Shown here: piece after piece, positions 1 through 9,508 of the stretch
How positions within the stretch are numbered: position 1 is the first letter of the stretch
Layout: each line of letters starts with the position of its first letter
Program-made: the position numbers and the translations under genes
DNA from: Taishania pollutisoli
GTDB lineage: Bacteria; Bacteroidota; Bacteroidia; Flavobacteriales_D; Crocinitomicaceae
Reading direction: 5' to 3'
Assembly (NCBI RefSeq): GCF_014518315.1
Contig: NZ_JACVEL010000006.1
Location: 152,166 to 216,165, forward strand
DNA length: 64,000 nucleotides
Notes under the pieces: model-generated
Seen by the model: the letters and a program-made list of their open reading frames with translations, nothing else
Database searches by the model: none
Told to the model about the DNA's origin: nothing

Positions 1-1641
1 GTCCGCCACTGGTAACGGATGAACGGTGATTGCATATGTTACCGTATCACGGCATCCCTGGTCCGTTACTGCAATATGTATGATATTGAACGTACCGTCA
101 TTTGGGTACACGTGTGAACCGTTGGCTGTCGTATAATCAACCGTTCCGTCGCTCTGAACATCCCACAACGTTTGGTTAACGGTACCTGAACTGACCGTAG
201 ACGTACCTGTAAATGTCACCGCTTCATTGTCGCAGTTGTTGACAAATGTAAAGTTCGCTACAGGTAATGGGTGAACGGTAATTGCCTGTGTAATCGTATC
301 ACGGCATCCCTGGTCAGTGACAACAATCTGCGTGACATTGAATGTTCCTTCATTCGGATATAGATGTACTCCGTTCGTTGTTGTATAATCAATCGTTCCA
401 TCACTCTGGACATCCCAAAGCGTTTGCGCGATTGTACCGGAACCTGCAGTCGCAGTAGAGTTAAACGTTGCACTTTGTCCGTTACACGCATTAGTCATTG
501 TAAAACCTGCCACCGGCAACGGATGCACGACAACCTGTTTTGTCAATGTGGTTGCACAGCCGTTCTGATCTTCAATCTCCAGTGTTACATCATAGGTTCC
601 GGGAGTCGCATACGTATGTGACGGGCTGGCCGTGGTTGAAGTCGTACCATCTCCCAAATCCCAGTTCCAACTGGTAATGGAACCTATTCCCAACACATAG
701 CTGGTATCGGTAAAATTTGCAGTTGTGTTGAGACAATGGTTTTGAATATCGTATCCGATAATCGGAGAGGAAACTTCTACCGTAACAGAATCGTATGAAC
801 AGGCATTTGCACCTGTAGCAGGATCAACGTAATAAACTCTGGCATAAATTGTCTGGGGTCCGGTTACATTAAAATTAAGTGTTTGATTCCAGTTCGAGCC
901 ATTGATATTTGCATGTGAAGGGGACCCGATGAATGCACCCGTTAGAACGATTGAATCTGCCAACGGCAATGAAAGTCCCCCTGAAATAATGAATGAACAT
1001 CCGTCTGCCATCCCATCAATGTGAGAGGTAATGTCTATCGTAGGTAAATTAGGAACAATCGGCGTAATGTTGTCCAACAAGATATAAGACATAGCCGGGC
1101 TATCACCGCTGATAGAGAAGTAAATATGTGAGAAATTCTGGGTTGGTGTAAATGTAACGGTATATGTAACCCATCCCAAATTATTGATTACAGGAGAGGT
1201 CCACAGTAGTTCTGTTCTCTGACACAATGCATTTGCTCCATATATAACCAACTGGGCAGGTGCAGGTATAATTCCTCCCTGGTTCGCGTTGGTAATTGCC
1301 AAATCAATCGTAAACGTGTATTCAACGCCGGCAATCATGTTACCACTCAATGCCTGTGAAGCACCTTCCAGCCATGCAGGTCCTCCCTGTACGAATCCAA
1401 CGTATGTATTCCCTTCTGAAGCTGGTAAATTAACTCCCCAGGAACCTGGTTGTGTGTCAGGTGTAATATTGCATGTACTCCAGGGAGCAGGTGTAATGTG
1501 CGCACCCGGAGGACCTTCAAAAGAAGGATTAATAACTTGTAATTGTTCTCCCTGCGGGGATCCGTCACACTGTGCGTGTAATTGTATAAATAACGAGATA
1601 CTAATAAAAAATAGTACAAGTAGCGTATTAATAAACTTCAT
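1..1641 (-). CDS. Secreted PKD-repeat surface protein, partial (C-terminus beyond left edge)
   Basis: 547 codons are visible in one open frame that continues past base 1. The start ATG is at 1641-1639 and is followed by a clear signal peptide (hydrophobic stretch ending LHAQ). Residues of about 30-190 look like a carbohydrate-binding or adhesin-type beta domain. A classical PKD domain follows (WNWDLGDGT core, ending GTYDVTLEIEDQNGC). After it come tandem PKD-like units of about 84 residues, each starting with PLPVA and containing LWDVQSDGT and TDQGCRDT. The 252-bp units are very similar at DNA level, so copy number can change by recombination. In this phylum such proteins usually end in a T9SS sorting domain; that end is outside the window. 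Role in adhesion or polymer binding is inferred. Confidence 0.85.
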   Translation of the reverse strand, partial: MKFINTLLVLFFISISLFIQLHAQCDGSPQGEQLQVINPSFEGPPGAHITPAPWSTCNITPDTQPGSWGVNLPASEGNTYVGFVQGGPAWLEGASQALSGNMIAGVEYTFTIDLAITNANQGGIIPAPAQLVIYGANALCQRTELLWTSPVINNLGWVTYTVTFTPTQNFSHIYFSISGDSPAMSYILLDNITPIVPNLPTIDITSHIDGMADGCSFIISGGLSLPLADSIVLTGAFIGSPSHANINGSNWNQTLNFNVTGPQTIYARVYYVDPATGANACSYDSVTVEVSSPIIGYDIQNHCLNTTANFTDTSYVLGIGSITSWNWDLGDGTTSTTASPSHTYATPGTYDVTLEIEDQNGCATTLTKQVVVHPLPVAGFTMTNACNGQSATFNSTATAGSGTIAQTLWDVQSDGTIDYTTTNGVHLYPNEGTFNVTQIVVTDQGCRDTITQAITVHPLPVANFTFVNNCDNEAVTFTGTSTVSSGTVNQTLWDVQSDGTVDYTTANGSHVYPNDGTFNIIHIAVTDQGCRDTVTYAITVHPLPVAD

Positions 1642-1692
1642 ACCAAGTATATAAAGAGGTTTCTAAAAGTGTAGGTATATAAACTTGCACAG

Positions 1693-1720
1693 CAAAAATA
1701 TGTAAAAAAATCATCCGCAA
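1693..1720 (-). promoter_or_regulatory. Bacteroidota-type promoter of the PKD protein gene
   Basis: On the minus strand a TTG (1720-1718) is followed after 17 bases by TATTTTTG (1700-1693), an exact match to the -7 consensus TAnnTTTG. Expected transcript start is near 1687, leaving a leader of about 45 bases. Confidence 0.6.
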
Positions 1721-1787
1721 TTGAAAAAAGCTTGATTTTTTTCAAACAACAAAATGAAAACCAGTCTTTAACAGGTAATCACGATCG

Positions 1788-4685
1788 TTATTTCTTTGTC
1801 TTCAACGCTTCATTGAGCACTTTTTGAACTTCTGTTCTCGTCCCCAGTGAAATCAGTTTCTTGTTTTCGGCATCCGGGTAGACGCGATTGGATAAAAACA
1901 CATAATTGAGACCATTTTTGGGATCCGCCCATGCAAGTGTCCCTGTAAAACCGGAGTGCCCGAAGCTTTCAGGTGAAGCGGATTCGTCACAGGTTCCTCC
2001 CCCGGTTCCCAACACAGGTTTGTCAAATCCGGCCCCCCGGCGATTTCCGGAAAACTGAACGCGTGTATATTCTGCCACAACTTTCGGATCTAAAATCTGC
2101 ACTCCTCCGTAATTTCCTTTGTTGAGAAACAATTGCATAAGCGCAGCCAATTCCGTCGCGTTGGAAAACAAGCCGGCATGCCCTCCTACTCCTCCGATCA
2201 TTGCCGCTCCCGGATCGTGTACGTATCCTTTGATCAATTGTTTTCTGAAAATCTTGTCATCTTCCGTCGCAACGATTTTATCTGCGTCTACAATTCCATT
2301 CGGATTGAACAAGGTTCGGTGCAACCCCATCTTCGCATATACTTCGTCGTACAGGAATATGTTCAGTTTTTTTCCTGATTCCTGTTCGATGATGTCTTTT
2401 ACAAAATAATATCCCAGATCGCTGTAGAGGTATTTTTTAGTCCCCAACGGTTGTAAAAGAATTGTTTTCTTGATCGTATCGGCATATTGCGATTTGAGAT
2501 AAATATGATCAGCCACTTTATTGAAGTCCGAACCGGTAGCGGATTTTACATACCAGGCAGGATTCAGATTTCCGTCCAGTAAGGTGTATTTATAAAACGG
2601 TATCCAGGCTTTCAAACCGGCTTGATGTGCCAGCATTTCCCGCAATTTGAGACTTCCCATCGGATAGCCAGCAGTCAGATCAGGCAGGTATTCACTCAGT
2701 TTTTTGTCCAGTGAGAATTTCCCTTCGGACTGCAATTTCATCAACGCGGTTGTGGAAGCAGCTACTTTTGTGATGGATGCGATGTCGTAAACATCATCAT
2801 TGTTTACTTTCCGGTTATTGTACTGATGTGTACCGTAATTTTTTCTGAAAAAGAGCTTCCCGTCAACAGCCGCAACAATCTGACACCCCGGAAATGCTTT
2901 TTCTGCAATGGCTTTCTCAACAATCCGGTCTATTTCTTCCAGTTTTTTCGGATCAACCCCCACCTCTTCCGGTTGCGAAAACTTTAACCGCCCGTTTGTT
3001 TTGGTATCCAGCCCGGCACCTTTCCCAAAATGAGTTCCGGCAGCAGTTGTCAATCTTCCTGAGAATGGAACCGCGCCAAAAATCATTTGTGCGACCCGGT
3101 TCTGAACATACCGGTTATTTTCATACGCCACAATAAGGGAGTGTATGTTTGAAAAGTCATAATTATTGCTCAATGCCAGGGGATTTCCAAAGACAACAAC
3201 TGTATTATTCGTTGTAGTGGGTAATTGCTGAAAAACGGCATTCAGGTTTCCGGGCATTCCAACGTTATCTTTCGGCCGAACGGTTGTTGCATGTACCGTG
3301 ACAATAATCGTGGCATATCCTTCCGTTTTGGGTTTGAATGCACCTGACTCAATTTCTTTGAACGAATAATTGGTGTGTGTAATCGGAGCGTATTCATCTG
3401 AAAGAGAATTGAATTCTTCCGGAACGCTTCCAATTGAAATATGCAGTATTTTTTTGCTCAAATCGCCCAAGGGAAGCTGATTTTTTTCATTTTTCAACAA
3501 CGCCGTGCTTTTCTCAAATGTACGGTAACATGCCCAATCACGTTCCCCTTTTGTGTACGCCTTTCCTTTTACCGGTTTAATGAAACTTTTTTCCTTCAGC
3601 TTTAAAATTTTCAGGCACCGCTCATTGATTTCTTTCTCGGTAATTGCACCGCTTTCCACTTTCTTCTTGATTGCCTGAATGGCTTCTCCTACATTCTCCG
3701 AATACACCAGGATGTCGCACCCTGCTTCAAACGCTTTTACGGCGACTTCTCCTTTCCCGTATTTTTCAGAAACGGCTTTCATGTTCAACGCATCGGAAAT
3801 AACCAACCCTTTGAAACCTAATTTTCCTTTGAGGTAATCGTGGATAATGATTTTCGACAAACTACCTGGTGTTCCGCTCGGGTCCAATGAAGGCACGTTC
3901 AGGTGTCCCACCATGACGGAGGTAGCTCCTGCTTTTATTCCTTCTGCAAAAGGAATCCAGTCACTGTTCATTAATTCGGATAGTGATTTATTGATAGTTG
4001 GTAATCCGTAATGGGAATCGACGTCTGTATCTCCATGTCCCGGAAAATGTTTGATGCTGGAATACACACCACTTTTTTCAAATCCCCTGACAAAGGCAGC
4101 CACTTGCTTCCCTACCTGCACGGAATCATCTCCAAAGGAGCGAAAACCGATCACCGGGTTATTCGGGTTAGAGTTCACATCGGCAACGGGGCTGAAATTG
4201 AATTGAAATCCCAATTCTGCACATTCATAAGCCATCATTTCTGCCAATTCTTCGGATAATTTCAAATCATTCGCTGCACCGACAGAATAGGCATACGGAA
4301 AACGGTCTTCATTTTCCATCCGCATGCTCACTCCCCACTCTGCATCTAATCCGTATAACAGAGGAAGGGAAGATGTTTTTTGCAGTTTTTCTGCATATTT
4401 CAGGTAATTTTCTTTATTGACAGGAAACCAAATCACGCTTCCGACTCCATTTTCCTTGATGATTTTTTCAATCTCATTCATGTGTCCATCTCCTTTCGCA
4501 GGATAAGCTGCCACCATAAAGAACTGACCTATTTTTTGCTCCAGGGTCAATGTTGTCAGCTTCTCATCCGCCCAGGAAGCAGCGGGGTTAACCTTCCCTC
4601 TGACATGAAAGAAAGAAAGCAATAACGGGATAACAGCCGCAACTAAAAGAAACAGGGAGATCTTAAAACGTTTATTCATTTTCAT
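1788..4685 (-). CDS. Glycoside hydrolase family 3 (NagZ-like) fused to a beta-lactamase-type serine hydrolase
   Basis: 965 aa exported two-domain enzyme. An N-terminal hydrophobic segment (about residues 8-26) anchors or exports it. Residues of about 40-560 are a GH3 domain with the NagZ signature KHFPGHGDTD at 212-221, containing the His and Asp used by beta-N-acetylglucosaminidases that cut muropeptides. Residues of about 570-960 form a class C beta-lactamase/penicillin-binding fold with the SxxK nucleophile motif SITK at 637-640, a YSD motif at 754-756 (usually YxN) and a late HSGFTG motif. The fusion is common in Bacteroidota and is expected to act in the periplasm on peptidoglycan or its turnover products. 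Substrate of the second domain (peptide, ester or lactam) cannot be told from sequence. Confidence 0.92.
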   Translation of the reverse strand: MKMNKRFKISLFLLVAAVIPLLLSFFHVRGKVNPAASWADEKLTTLTLEQKIGQFFMVAAYPAKGDGHMNEIEKIIKENGVGSVIWFPVNKENYLKYAEKLQKTSSLPLLYGLDAEWGVSMRMENEDRFPYAYSVGAANDLKLSEELAEMMAYECAELGFQFNFSPVADVNSNPNNPVIGFRSFGDDSVQVGKQVAAFVRGFEKSGVYSSIKHFPGHGDTDVDSHYGLPTINKSLSELMNSDWIPFAEGIKAGATSVMVGHLNVPSLDPSGTPGSLSKIIIHDYLKGKLGFKGLVISDALNMKAVSEKYGKGEVAVKAFEAGCDILVYSENVGEAIQAIKKKVESGAITEKEINERCLKILKLKEKSFIKPVKGKAYTKGERDWACYRTFEKSTALLKNEKNQLPLGDLSKKILHISIGSVPEEFNSLSDEYAPITHTNYSFKEIESGAFKPKTEGYATIIVTVHATTVRPKDNVGMPGNLNAVFQQLPTTTNNTVVVFGNPLALSNNYDFSNIHSLIVAYENNRYVQNRVAQMIFGAVPFSGRLTTAAGTHFGKGAGLDTKTNGRLKFSQPEEVGVDPKKLEEIDRIVEKAIAEKAFPGCQIVAAVDGKLFFRKNYGTHQYNNRKVNNDDVYDIASITKVAASTTALMKLQSEGKFSLDKKLSEYLPDLTAGYPMGSLKLREMLAHQAGLKAWIPFYKYTLLDGNLNPAWYVKSATGSDFNKVADHIYLKSQYADTIKKTILLQPLGTKKYLYSDLGYYFVKDIIEQESGKKLNIFLYDEVYAKMGLHRTLFNPNGIVDADKIVATEDDKIFRKQLIKGYVHDPGAAMIGGVGGHAGLFSNATELAALMQLFLNKGNYGGVQILDPKVVAEYTRVQFSGNRRGAGFDKPVLGTGGGTCDESASPESFGHSGFTGTLAWADPKNGLNYVFLSNRVYPDAENKKLISLGTRTEVQKVLNEALKTKK

Positions 4686-4776
4686 TTAAACTAATGATAC
4701 TGCGAAATTAAGCATAGATTGTGCCGAAAAACCGACTGACAGCAGATAGTTGTTAACACCTTATCCTAAAAAGAAA

Positions 4777-5490
4777 TTACCGATCCCGGTCACTGTACTT
4801 CAGGTACATGAAATGCTCGTATTTTCCTTTGATGTATTCAATGAGTTCCCATTCAGATGCTGTCCTGAGAAAATCAGCATCTACATTCAGAAAATTGATG
4901 AAATCGTCGAATTCTTCTTCCGTCAGATTGACCACATCGTATGCAACATAGGTGCGCAACAACTCTTTGAGGATATCGCGTTGCGAATCTTTGAATTTCC
5001 ATTCTTCGATTTTGCGTTTGTTCCGCTCTGTTTTGGAAAATGCCTGATATAGCGCCGTAATCGGGCTTTGCACCACTTCCAAACCTGTAACTGTGCGTGT
5101 TTCTACCATCACCAGTGCTTCACGTTCTTCCCGGATTTGTTCCAGTGATTTGATCGGACGTACAACTACCTCCTCAAATTCGTGAGGTTTACCGATAATT
5201 GGAAAATCTCGTACAAACCGGCAATCTCCATCCGCTTTAATACGTACATCAATCAGGTCATAGCCTTTGACAGAAATTGTTATTGAATCACCATCGTTAA
5301 CATACACCGAGAAATGCCCGTTCGGTTGGCCGAAAACACCCTTTCCCGTTGTACGGTTGACAATCATCATGTTGTAAAATGACTGATAGCGAAGGGTATC
5401 ATAGACTTTTCCTTTGAACAAAACGGTTTCACACTGTGATGCTGCACTGAATGAAATGAACAGTAAGAGGGTGAGGGTAACGAGCTTCAT
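4777..5490 (-). CDS. Secreted protein with carboxypeptidase-regulatory-like domain
   Basis: About 237 aa. I place the start at the Met opening MKLVTLTLLLFISF, because it begins a good signal peptide ending AAS-QC; an upstream Met would add seven polar residues in front. Residues of about 15-110 resemble the beta-sandwich CarboxypepD_reg fold (KGKVYDTL opening, FSVYVNDGDSITIS core) often found in outer-membrane and secreted Bacteroidota proteins. The C-terminal part is charged and helical with no recognised domain. Function unknown. It stands alone between the GH3 gene and the divergent dioxygenase gene. Confidence 0.75.
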   Translation of the reverse strand: MKLVTLTLLLFISFSAASQCETVLFKGKVYDTLRYQSFYNMMIVNRTTGKGVFGQPNGHFSVYVNDGDSITISVKGYDLIDVRIKADGDCRFVRDFPIIGKPHEFEEVVVRPIKSLEQIREEREALVMVETRTVTGLEVVQSPITALYQAFSKTERNKRKIEEWKFKDSQRDILKELLRTYVAYDVVNLTEEEFDDFINFLNVDADFLRTASEWELIEYIKGKYEHFMYLKYSDRDR

Positions 5491-5680
5491 ACCTATTTTT
5501 CTGTACAACAAATAAACAAAAAAGATACCAACAAACGGAACCGAATCTGTTATAATTCGTTAAAGTAAGCTAAACGGACAACCATTTCTTAACCTATGTT
5601 ATTTCATTGTTGTTGAAAAAGACCGATTTTTGTTTTGAATAAATGACAACATACCATCTGACAATAAGTACACATATAAC

Positions 5681-6565
5681 ATGGAGAGAAAACGTTTTTT
5701 ACAATCACTGGCAGTCATCCCTTTAATTGGAGCAGCAATGAAATTAAACAGTTTAACTAAAATGGCAGCGGCATTTGACGAGACAGAAAAAATGCCTGTT
5801 TTGTTCCTGGGACATGGAAGTCCTATGAACGCAATTGAAGAAAATGAATTCGTGGAAGGATTCCGGAAAATCGGAAAAACAATCCCCAAACCCAATGCGA
5901 TTCTGTGTGTTTCTGCACATTGGGAAACGAAAGGAACATTTGTCACCGCGATGCAAAACCCACCTACCATTCACGATTTCGGAGGATTTCCTCAGGCATT
6001 GTTCGATGTGCAATACCCTGCTCCCGGAAGTCCGGAACTGGCAAAAGAAGCACAACAACTGGTTACAACCACATCCGTAGGCCTCGACGAAAGTTGGGGG
6101 CTGGATCATGGGGCATGGAGTGTGATCAAACATTTATACCCGGACGCATCCATTCCTGTTGTACAATTAAGCCTCGACTATTATCAGGGACCGAATTATC
6201 ACTATGAGCTGGCGCGAGAATTACAGGCGTTACGCAAAAAAGGGATTTTGATCATCGGAAGCGGAAACATGGTACACAATTTGCGTATGGTTGCCTGGAA
6301 CCGTCTGAGTGAACCGGAATACGGGTACGATTGGGCGTTGGAAACGGATGCAAAAATGAAAGCGTTCATTTTAGATGGAAATCACAAGGCATTGATTGAT
6401 TTTCGTTCGCAGGGAAAAGGATTTGAATTAGCAATTCCGACTCCCGAACATTATTTACCATTGCTTTACACCCTGGCGTTGCAAGATAAAAATGAAAAAA
6501 TTGAAATCTTTAACGACAAGGCTGTTGGTGGCTCACTCACAATGACATCCGTGAAAATAGGTTAA
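5681..6565 (+). CDS. ygiD: 4,5-DOPA-type extradiol dioxygenase (LigB/YgiD family)
   Basis: 294 aa. It belongs to the class III extradiol ring-cleavage dioxygenases related to YgiD/DODA, which open catechol rings using one divalent metal. Visible hallmarks are LGHGSPMNA (His45), SAHWE (His80), the HDFGGFP stretch at 98-104 and GSGNMVHNLR later in the protein. Residues 1-30 start with RKRFLQSL and a hydrophobic segment, which looks like a Tat-type export signal without a full twin-arginine motif. The gene is followed after 15 bases by an NlpE/META lipoprotein gene, so both are probably co-transcribed. The physiological substrate is not known for most members. Confidence 0.9.
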   Translation: MERKRFLQSLAVIPLIGAAMKLNSLTKMAAAFDETEKMPVLFLGHGSPMNAIEENEFVEGFRKIGKTIPKPNAILCVSAHWETKGTFVTAMQNPPTIHDFGGFPQALFDVQYPAPGSPELAKEAQQLVTTTSVGLDESWGLDHGAWSVIKHLYPDASIPVVQLSLDYYQGPNYHYELARELQALRKKGILIIGSGNMVHNLRMVAWNRLSEPEYGYDWALETDAKMKAFILDGNHKALIDFRSQGKGFELAIPTPEHYLPLLYTLALQDKNEKIEIFNDKAVGGSLTMTSVKIG

Positions 6566-6580
6566 ACCGATAAATAAAAA

Positions 6581-7342
6581 ATGATGAAAAGTAGTATTTT
6601 GATCCCGATGTTAGTGCTTTCAGCAATCATGTTCAGCTGTGGAACAAAGAAAAATGCAGCAGTAAGTGACAATAGTCAAACAGCTGTTGACTGGAATGGC
6701 ATTTATTTGTATTCCGACAAGAACTATCAATTACCGGATATCCAGTTGACATTGAATACAGACGGCACCTACAAACTTGTCGCTGCGGCAACTGGAGACG
6801 CGTCAAAAAACACGTATATGAAAGGAACCTTTGAGTGGGACCAGCAAGGAAGAATAATCCACCTGGACAACCAGATTCCTCATTTGAATACAAATCGTCT
6901 GGTCGTTGGTGAAAATACCTTGTTCATTTTGACAAGCGAATCGGCAGATAATCGTTCATTGACGGGATTGGAGCAATTCCATAAAGTACAAACGGATTCC
7001 AATTTAGTAGAAAAATACTGGAAATTGGTTTCCATCAATGACCGGATCGTTACAAAAGATGATTTCATGTCGCGGGAACCGCATCTGATTTTTAAATCTG
7101 AATTCAGTCGTATCAATGGAAATGACGGATGCAATGGTTTCGGTGGAATGTATCAACTGAACGGAACTACGATTTCCTTTGACAAACTAATCTCGACCAT
7201 GATGGCTTGTCCGGATTCGTTTGTATTTGAACAATTCACAAAAATCCTTCAGGGTGATCTGACCTACCAGGCAACAGAAGAGACATTGGTTATTCAATCG
7301 AAAAAAGATGTGCTGAAATTTGAGGTTGTTTACTTGCGTTAA
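6581..7342 (+). CDS. Lipoprotein with NlpE-like and META/HslJ domains
   Basis: 253 aa. A lipobox ends at Cys20 (IMFSC), so it should be a lipid-anchored envelope protein. Residues of about 38-120 match the NlpE N-terminal beta-barrel type (WNGIYLYSD, TLNTDGTYKL). Residues of about 145-250 form a META/HslJ domain (KYWKLVSIND, NDGCNGFGGMY, MMACPD). Both modules occur in envelope-stress and copper or heat-resistance lipoproteins; a role here in envelope stress is inference. Two Met codons are adjacent at the start; either gives the same mature protein. Confidence 0.85.
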   Translation: MMKSSILIPMLVLSAIMFSCGTKKNAAVSDNSQTAVDWNGIYLYSDKNYQLPDIQLTLNTDGTYKLVAAATGDASKNTYMKGTFEWDQQGRIIHLDNQIPHLNTNRLVVGENTLFILTSESADNRSLTGLEQFHKVQTDSNLVEKYWKLVSINDRIVTKDDFMSREPHLIFKSEFSRINGNDGCNGFGGMYQLNGTTISFDKLISTMMACPDSFVFEQFTKILQGDLTYQATEETLVIQSKKDVLKFEVVYLR

Positions 7343-7441
7343 TTCAACCAGATTCTATTTAATGAAGAGATATTATTAACCGCAGGTGCACGGATTTATG
7401 CATCCATCTGTTCAGCTAAAATTTCCCAGGTATTGGACTAT

Positions 7442-7481
7442 AAAAAAATCCCGTGATTGAAAAACAACCACGGGATTTTTT
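7442..7481. terminator. Bidirectional rho-independent terminator
   Basis: AATCCCGTG and CACGGGATT form a GC-rich stem around a 13-base loop, with A-runs on the left and T-runs on the right. It lies between the convergent NlpE/META gene and the membrane protein gene and can serve both. Confidence 0.85.
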
Positions 7482-7503
7482 ATATCAATGATTTCTGTTG
7501 AAT

Positions 7504-8016
7504 CTATTTCATCCATTTTAAATTCAGTCCGTACAATAAGACAAAAATTCCGCTCAAGAACAGGCTGATAATCACAATCATGTTGGACAACAATGACGGT
7601 GCTATGAACAAGTATATCTGAACAGCTGCCAGAAAACTGTAAACAATGTAGATGTGGAATCCCAATTTACGTCCTTTCAACATAAAAATAACCCCGACAA
7701 GCCCAATCAGTAGAATTAAAATCCCGGTCAGCACATTCATGGTATGGTGTGTATTTGTTGATTCCATCATATCAATGATGCTGCGCATGAAATCTTCAAA
7801 CCATTCCATTCCTTCTGTTCCTCTGACCTGATTAATACTTTTGGTCATTTCAATCTTCGCCTCTTCCAGTTCTTCCTCATTCATTGGTCCGCCAATGAGG
7901 GAGAAAAAGTTAGTCAGTAACGACCATCCGATATTGATCAAACTCAGGATTCCGATTACCGTCAGGAAAACCGGCCTTTTTTGTCTTCTTTCTTCTTGTT
8001 CTAAAACTTCGCTCAT
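7504..8016 (-). CDS. Small integral membrane protein, unknown function
   Basis: 170 aa with four hydrophobic segments (about residues 16-42, 94-113, 118-138, 142-165) and an acidic loop between the first two. Its ATG is one base after the stop codon of hutH, so it is the last gene of a hisS-hutH operon and probably translationally coupled. No family with known function recognised. Confidence 0.75.
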   Translation of the reverse strand: MSEVLEQEERRQKRPVFLTVIGILSLINIGWSLLTNFFSLIGGPMNEEELEEAKIEMTKSINQVRGTEGMEWFEDFMRSIIDMMESTNTHHTMNVLTGILILLIGLVGVIFMLKGRKLGFHIYIVYSFLAAVQIYLFIAPSLLSNMIVIISLFLSGIFVLLYGLNLKWMK

Positions 8017-8017
8017 T

Positions 8018-9508
8018 TTATTGTAGTGTTAATCTTTTGACAAATTGTTTACTTATTTCCATCATCGGATGAAAATACACATCTGTTGACACGAAAGGTA
8101 CAACTTTTCTGTAAGCTGCATGCAATTGTTCAATAATTTCAGAACTTTTCAACGGTCTTCTGAATTCAATTGCCTGCGCTGCGTTCATTAATTCTATTCC
8201 CTGAATCGAATAACAGTTTTCGATGACCCGGTACAGTTTCGTTGCTGCATTCGCTCCCATCGACACATGATCCTCCTGTCCGTTGGATGAATCAATCGTA
8301 TCTACACTTGCAGGTGTACACAATTGTTTATTCTGACTCACAATGGATGCACAGGTATACTGCGGAATCATAAATCCGGAGTTCAACCCGGGGTTAGCCA
8401 CCAAAAATGCCGGTAATCCGCGCGTTCCTGAAATCAGCTTATAGATTCTGCGTTCCGAGATGCTTCCCAGTTCTGCCAGTGCAATTGCCATAAAATCCAT
8501 GACCAATGCCAACGGCTGTCCGTGAAAATTACCCGCAGAAACCACATCATCGTCTTCCGGGAATATCGTCGGATTGTCTGTTACGGCATTGATTTCACGT
8601 TCTACCATTTTTGAGCAATGCTTAAATGTATCCAGCGAAGCACCATGTACCTGTGGAATACAACGGAATGAATACGGGTCCTGCACATGTTCTTTGTGCT
8701 TTTTGACAATCTCGCTTCCCTTCAACAATTTTCGGAATTGTTCCGCTGTCTCCATCTGTCCTTTCTGATTGCGAATTTCATTCACATTTGCCTGAAACGG
8801 GTTGATTCTTCCATCATATGCCTCCAGTGACATCGCACCGATCAAATTGAATTGATTCCACAACTTAAAACTGTTCGCAACGGCATATGAGGCATAGGCA
8901 CTCATAAATTGTGTCCCGTTCAGCAATGCCAATCCCTCTTTGGATTGCAATACGATCGGTTCCAGTTTTAATTCAGCATACACTTCACTCGTTGGTCGGA
9001 TTGCATCGTTGTAAAACACCTCTCCTTCTCCCAATAACGGAAGGCAAAGATGCGCCAACGGAGCCAAATCTCCCGAAGCTCCCAAACTACCTTGCTGGTA
9101 CACTACCGGGAAAATATTGTTGTTGAAGAAATAAATCAATCGTTCCACTGTTTGTACCTGCACTCCTGATTTCCCATGAGAAAGTCCCAATACTTTCAGC
9201 AACAGCATTCTTCGCACGATTTCCAACGGCACCAATTCTCCCATCCCACATGCATGTGAACGCACCAGGTTTGATTGCAAGGTTGAAAGGTCTTCCGGTG
9301 AGATTGCTGTATTACACAAGGATCCGAAACCGGTGTTGACACCATAAATCAGATCGGATGAGTCTCCTACTTTTTTATCCAGAAAATCACGGCATTTTTG
9401 AATTTCTGATTTTGTTTCGTCATTCAACTGAAGCTGGGAAGGGGTAGCCAGAATTGCTTCAATTTCTTCAAGACGCAACCATTTTCGATCAATAGTAACT
9501 AGTTTCAT
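8018..9508 (-). CDS. hutH: Histidine ammonia-lyase family enzyme
   Basis: 496 aa, normal length for the MIO-dependent aromatic amino acid lyases. The Ala-Ser-Gly triad that cyclises into the MIO prosthetic group is at 144-146 in [23 protein letters not shown] at 55-62 supplies the catalytic Tyr. The substrate-selection region reads RSHACG, close to histidine ammonia-lyases (SHAxG) rather than phenylalanine or tyrosine lyases. The start overlaps the hisS stop by four bases (ATGA). There is no hutU, hutI or hutG nearby, so deamination of histidine to urocanate is the likely activity but the pathway context is missing; a tyrosine lyase role cannot be excluded. Confidence 0.88.
   Translation of the reverse strand: MKLVTIDRKWLRLEEIEAILATPSQLQLNDETKSEIQKCRDFLDKKVGDSSDLIYGVNTGFGSLCNTAISPEDLSTLQSNLVRSHACGMGELVPLEIVRRMLLLKVLGLSHGKSGVQVQTVERLIYFFNNNIFPVVYQQGSLGASGDLAPLAHLCLPLLGEGEVFYNDAIRPTSEVYAELKLEPIVLQSKEGLALLNGTQFMSAYASYAVANSFKLWNQFNLIGAMSLEAYDGRINPFQANVNEIRNQKGQMETAEQFRKLLKGSEIVKKHKEHVQDPYSFRCIPQVHGASLDTFKHCSKMVEREINAVTDNPTIFPEDDDVVSAGNFHGQPLALVMDFMAIALAELGSISERRIYKLISGTRGLPAFLVANPGLNSGFMIPQYTCASIVSQNKQLCTPASVDTIDSSNGQEDHVSMGANAATKLYRVIENCYSIQGIELMNAAQAIEFRRPLKSSEIIEQLHAAYRKVVPFVSTDVYFHPMMEISKQFVKRLTLQ

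Noticed and set aside
1289-1654. Plus-strand open frame of 121 codons
   Set aside because: It is antisense to the signal peptide and first domain of the PKD protein gene, which has a clear promoter and protein-like sequence.
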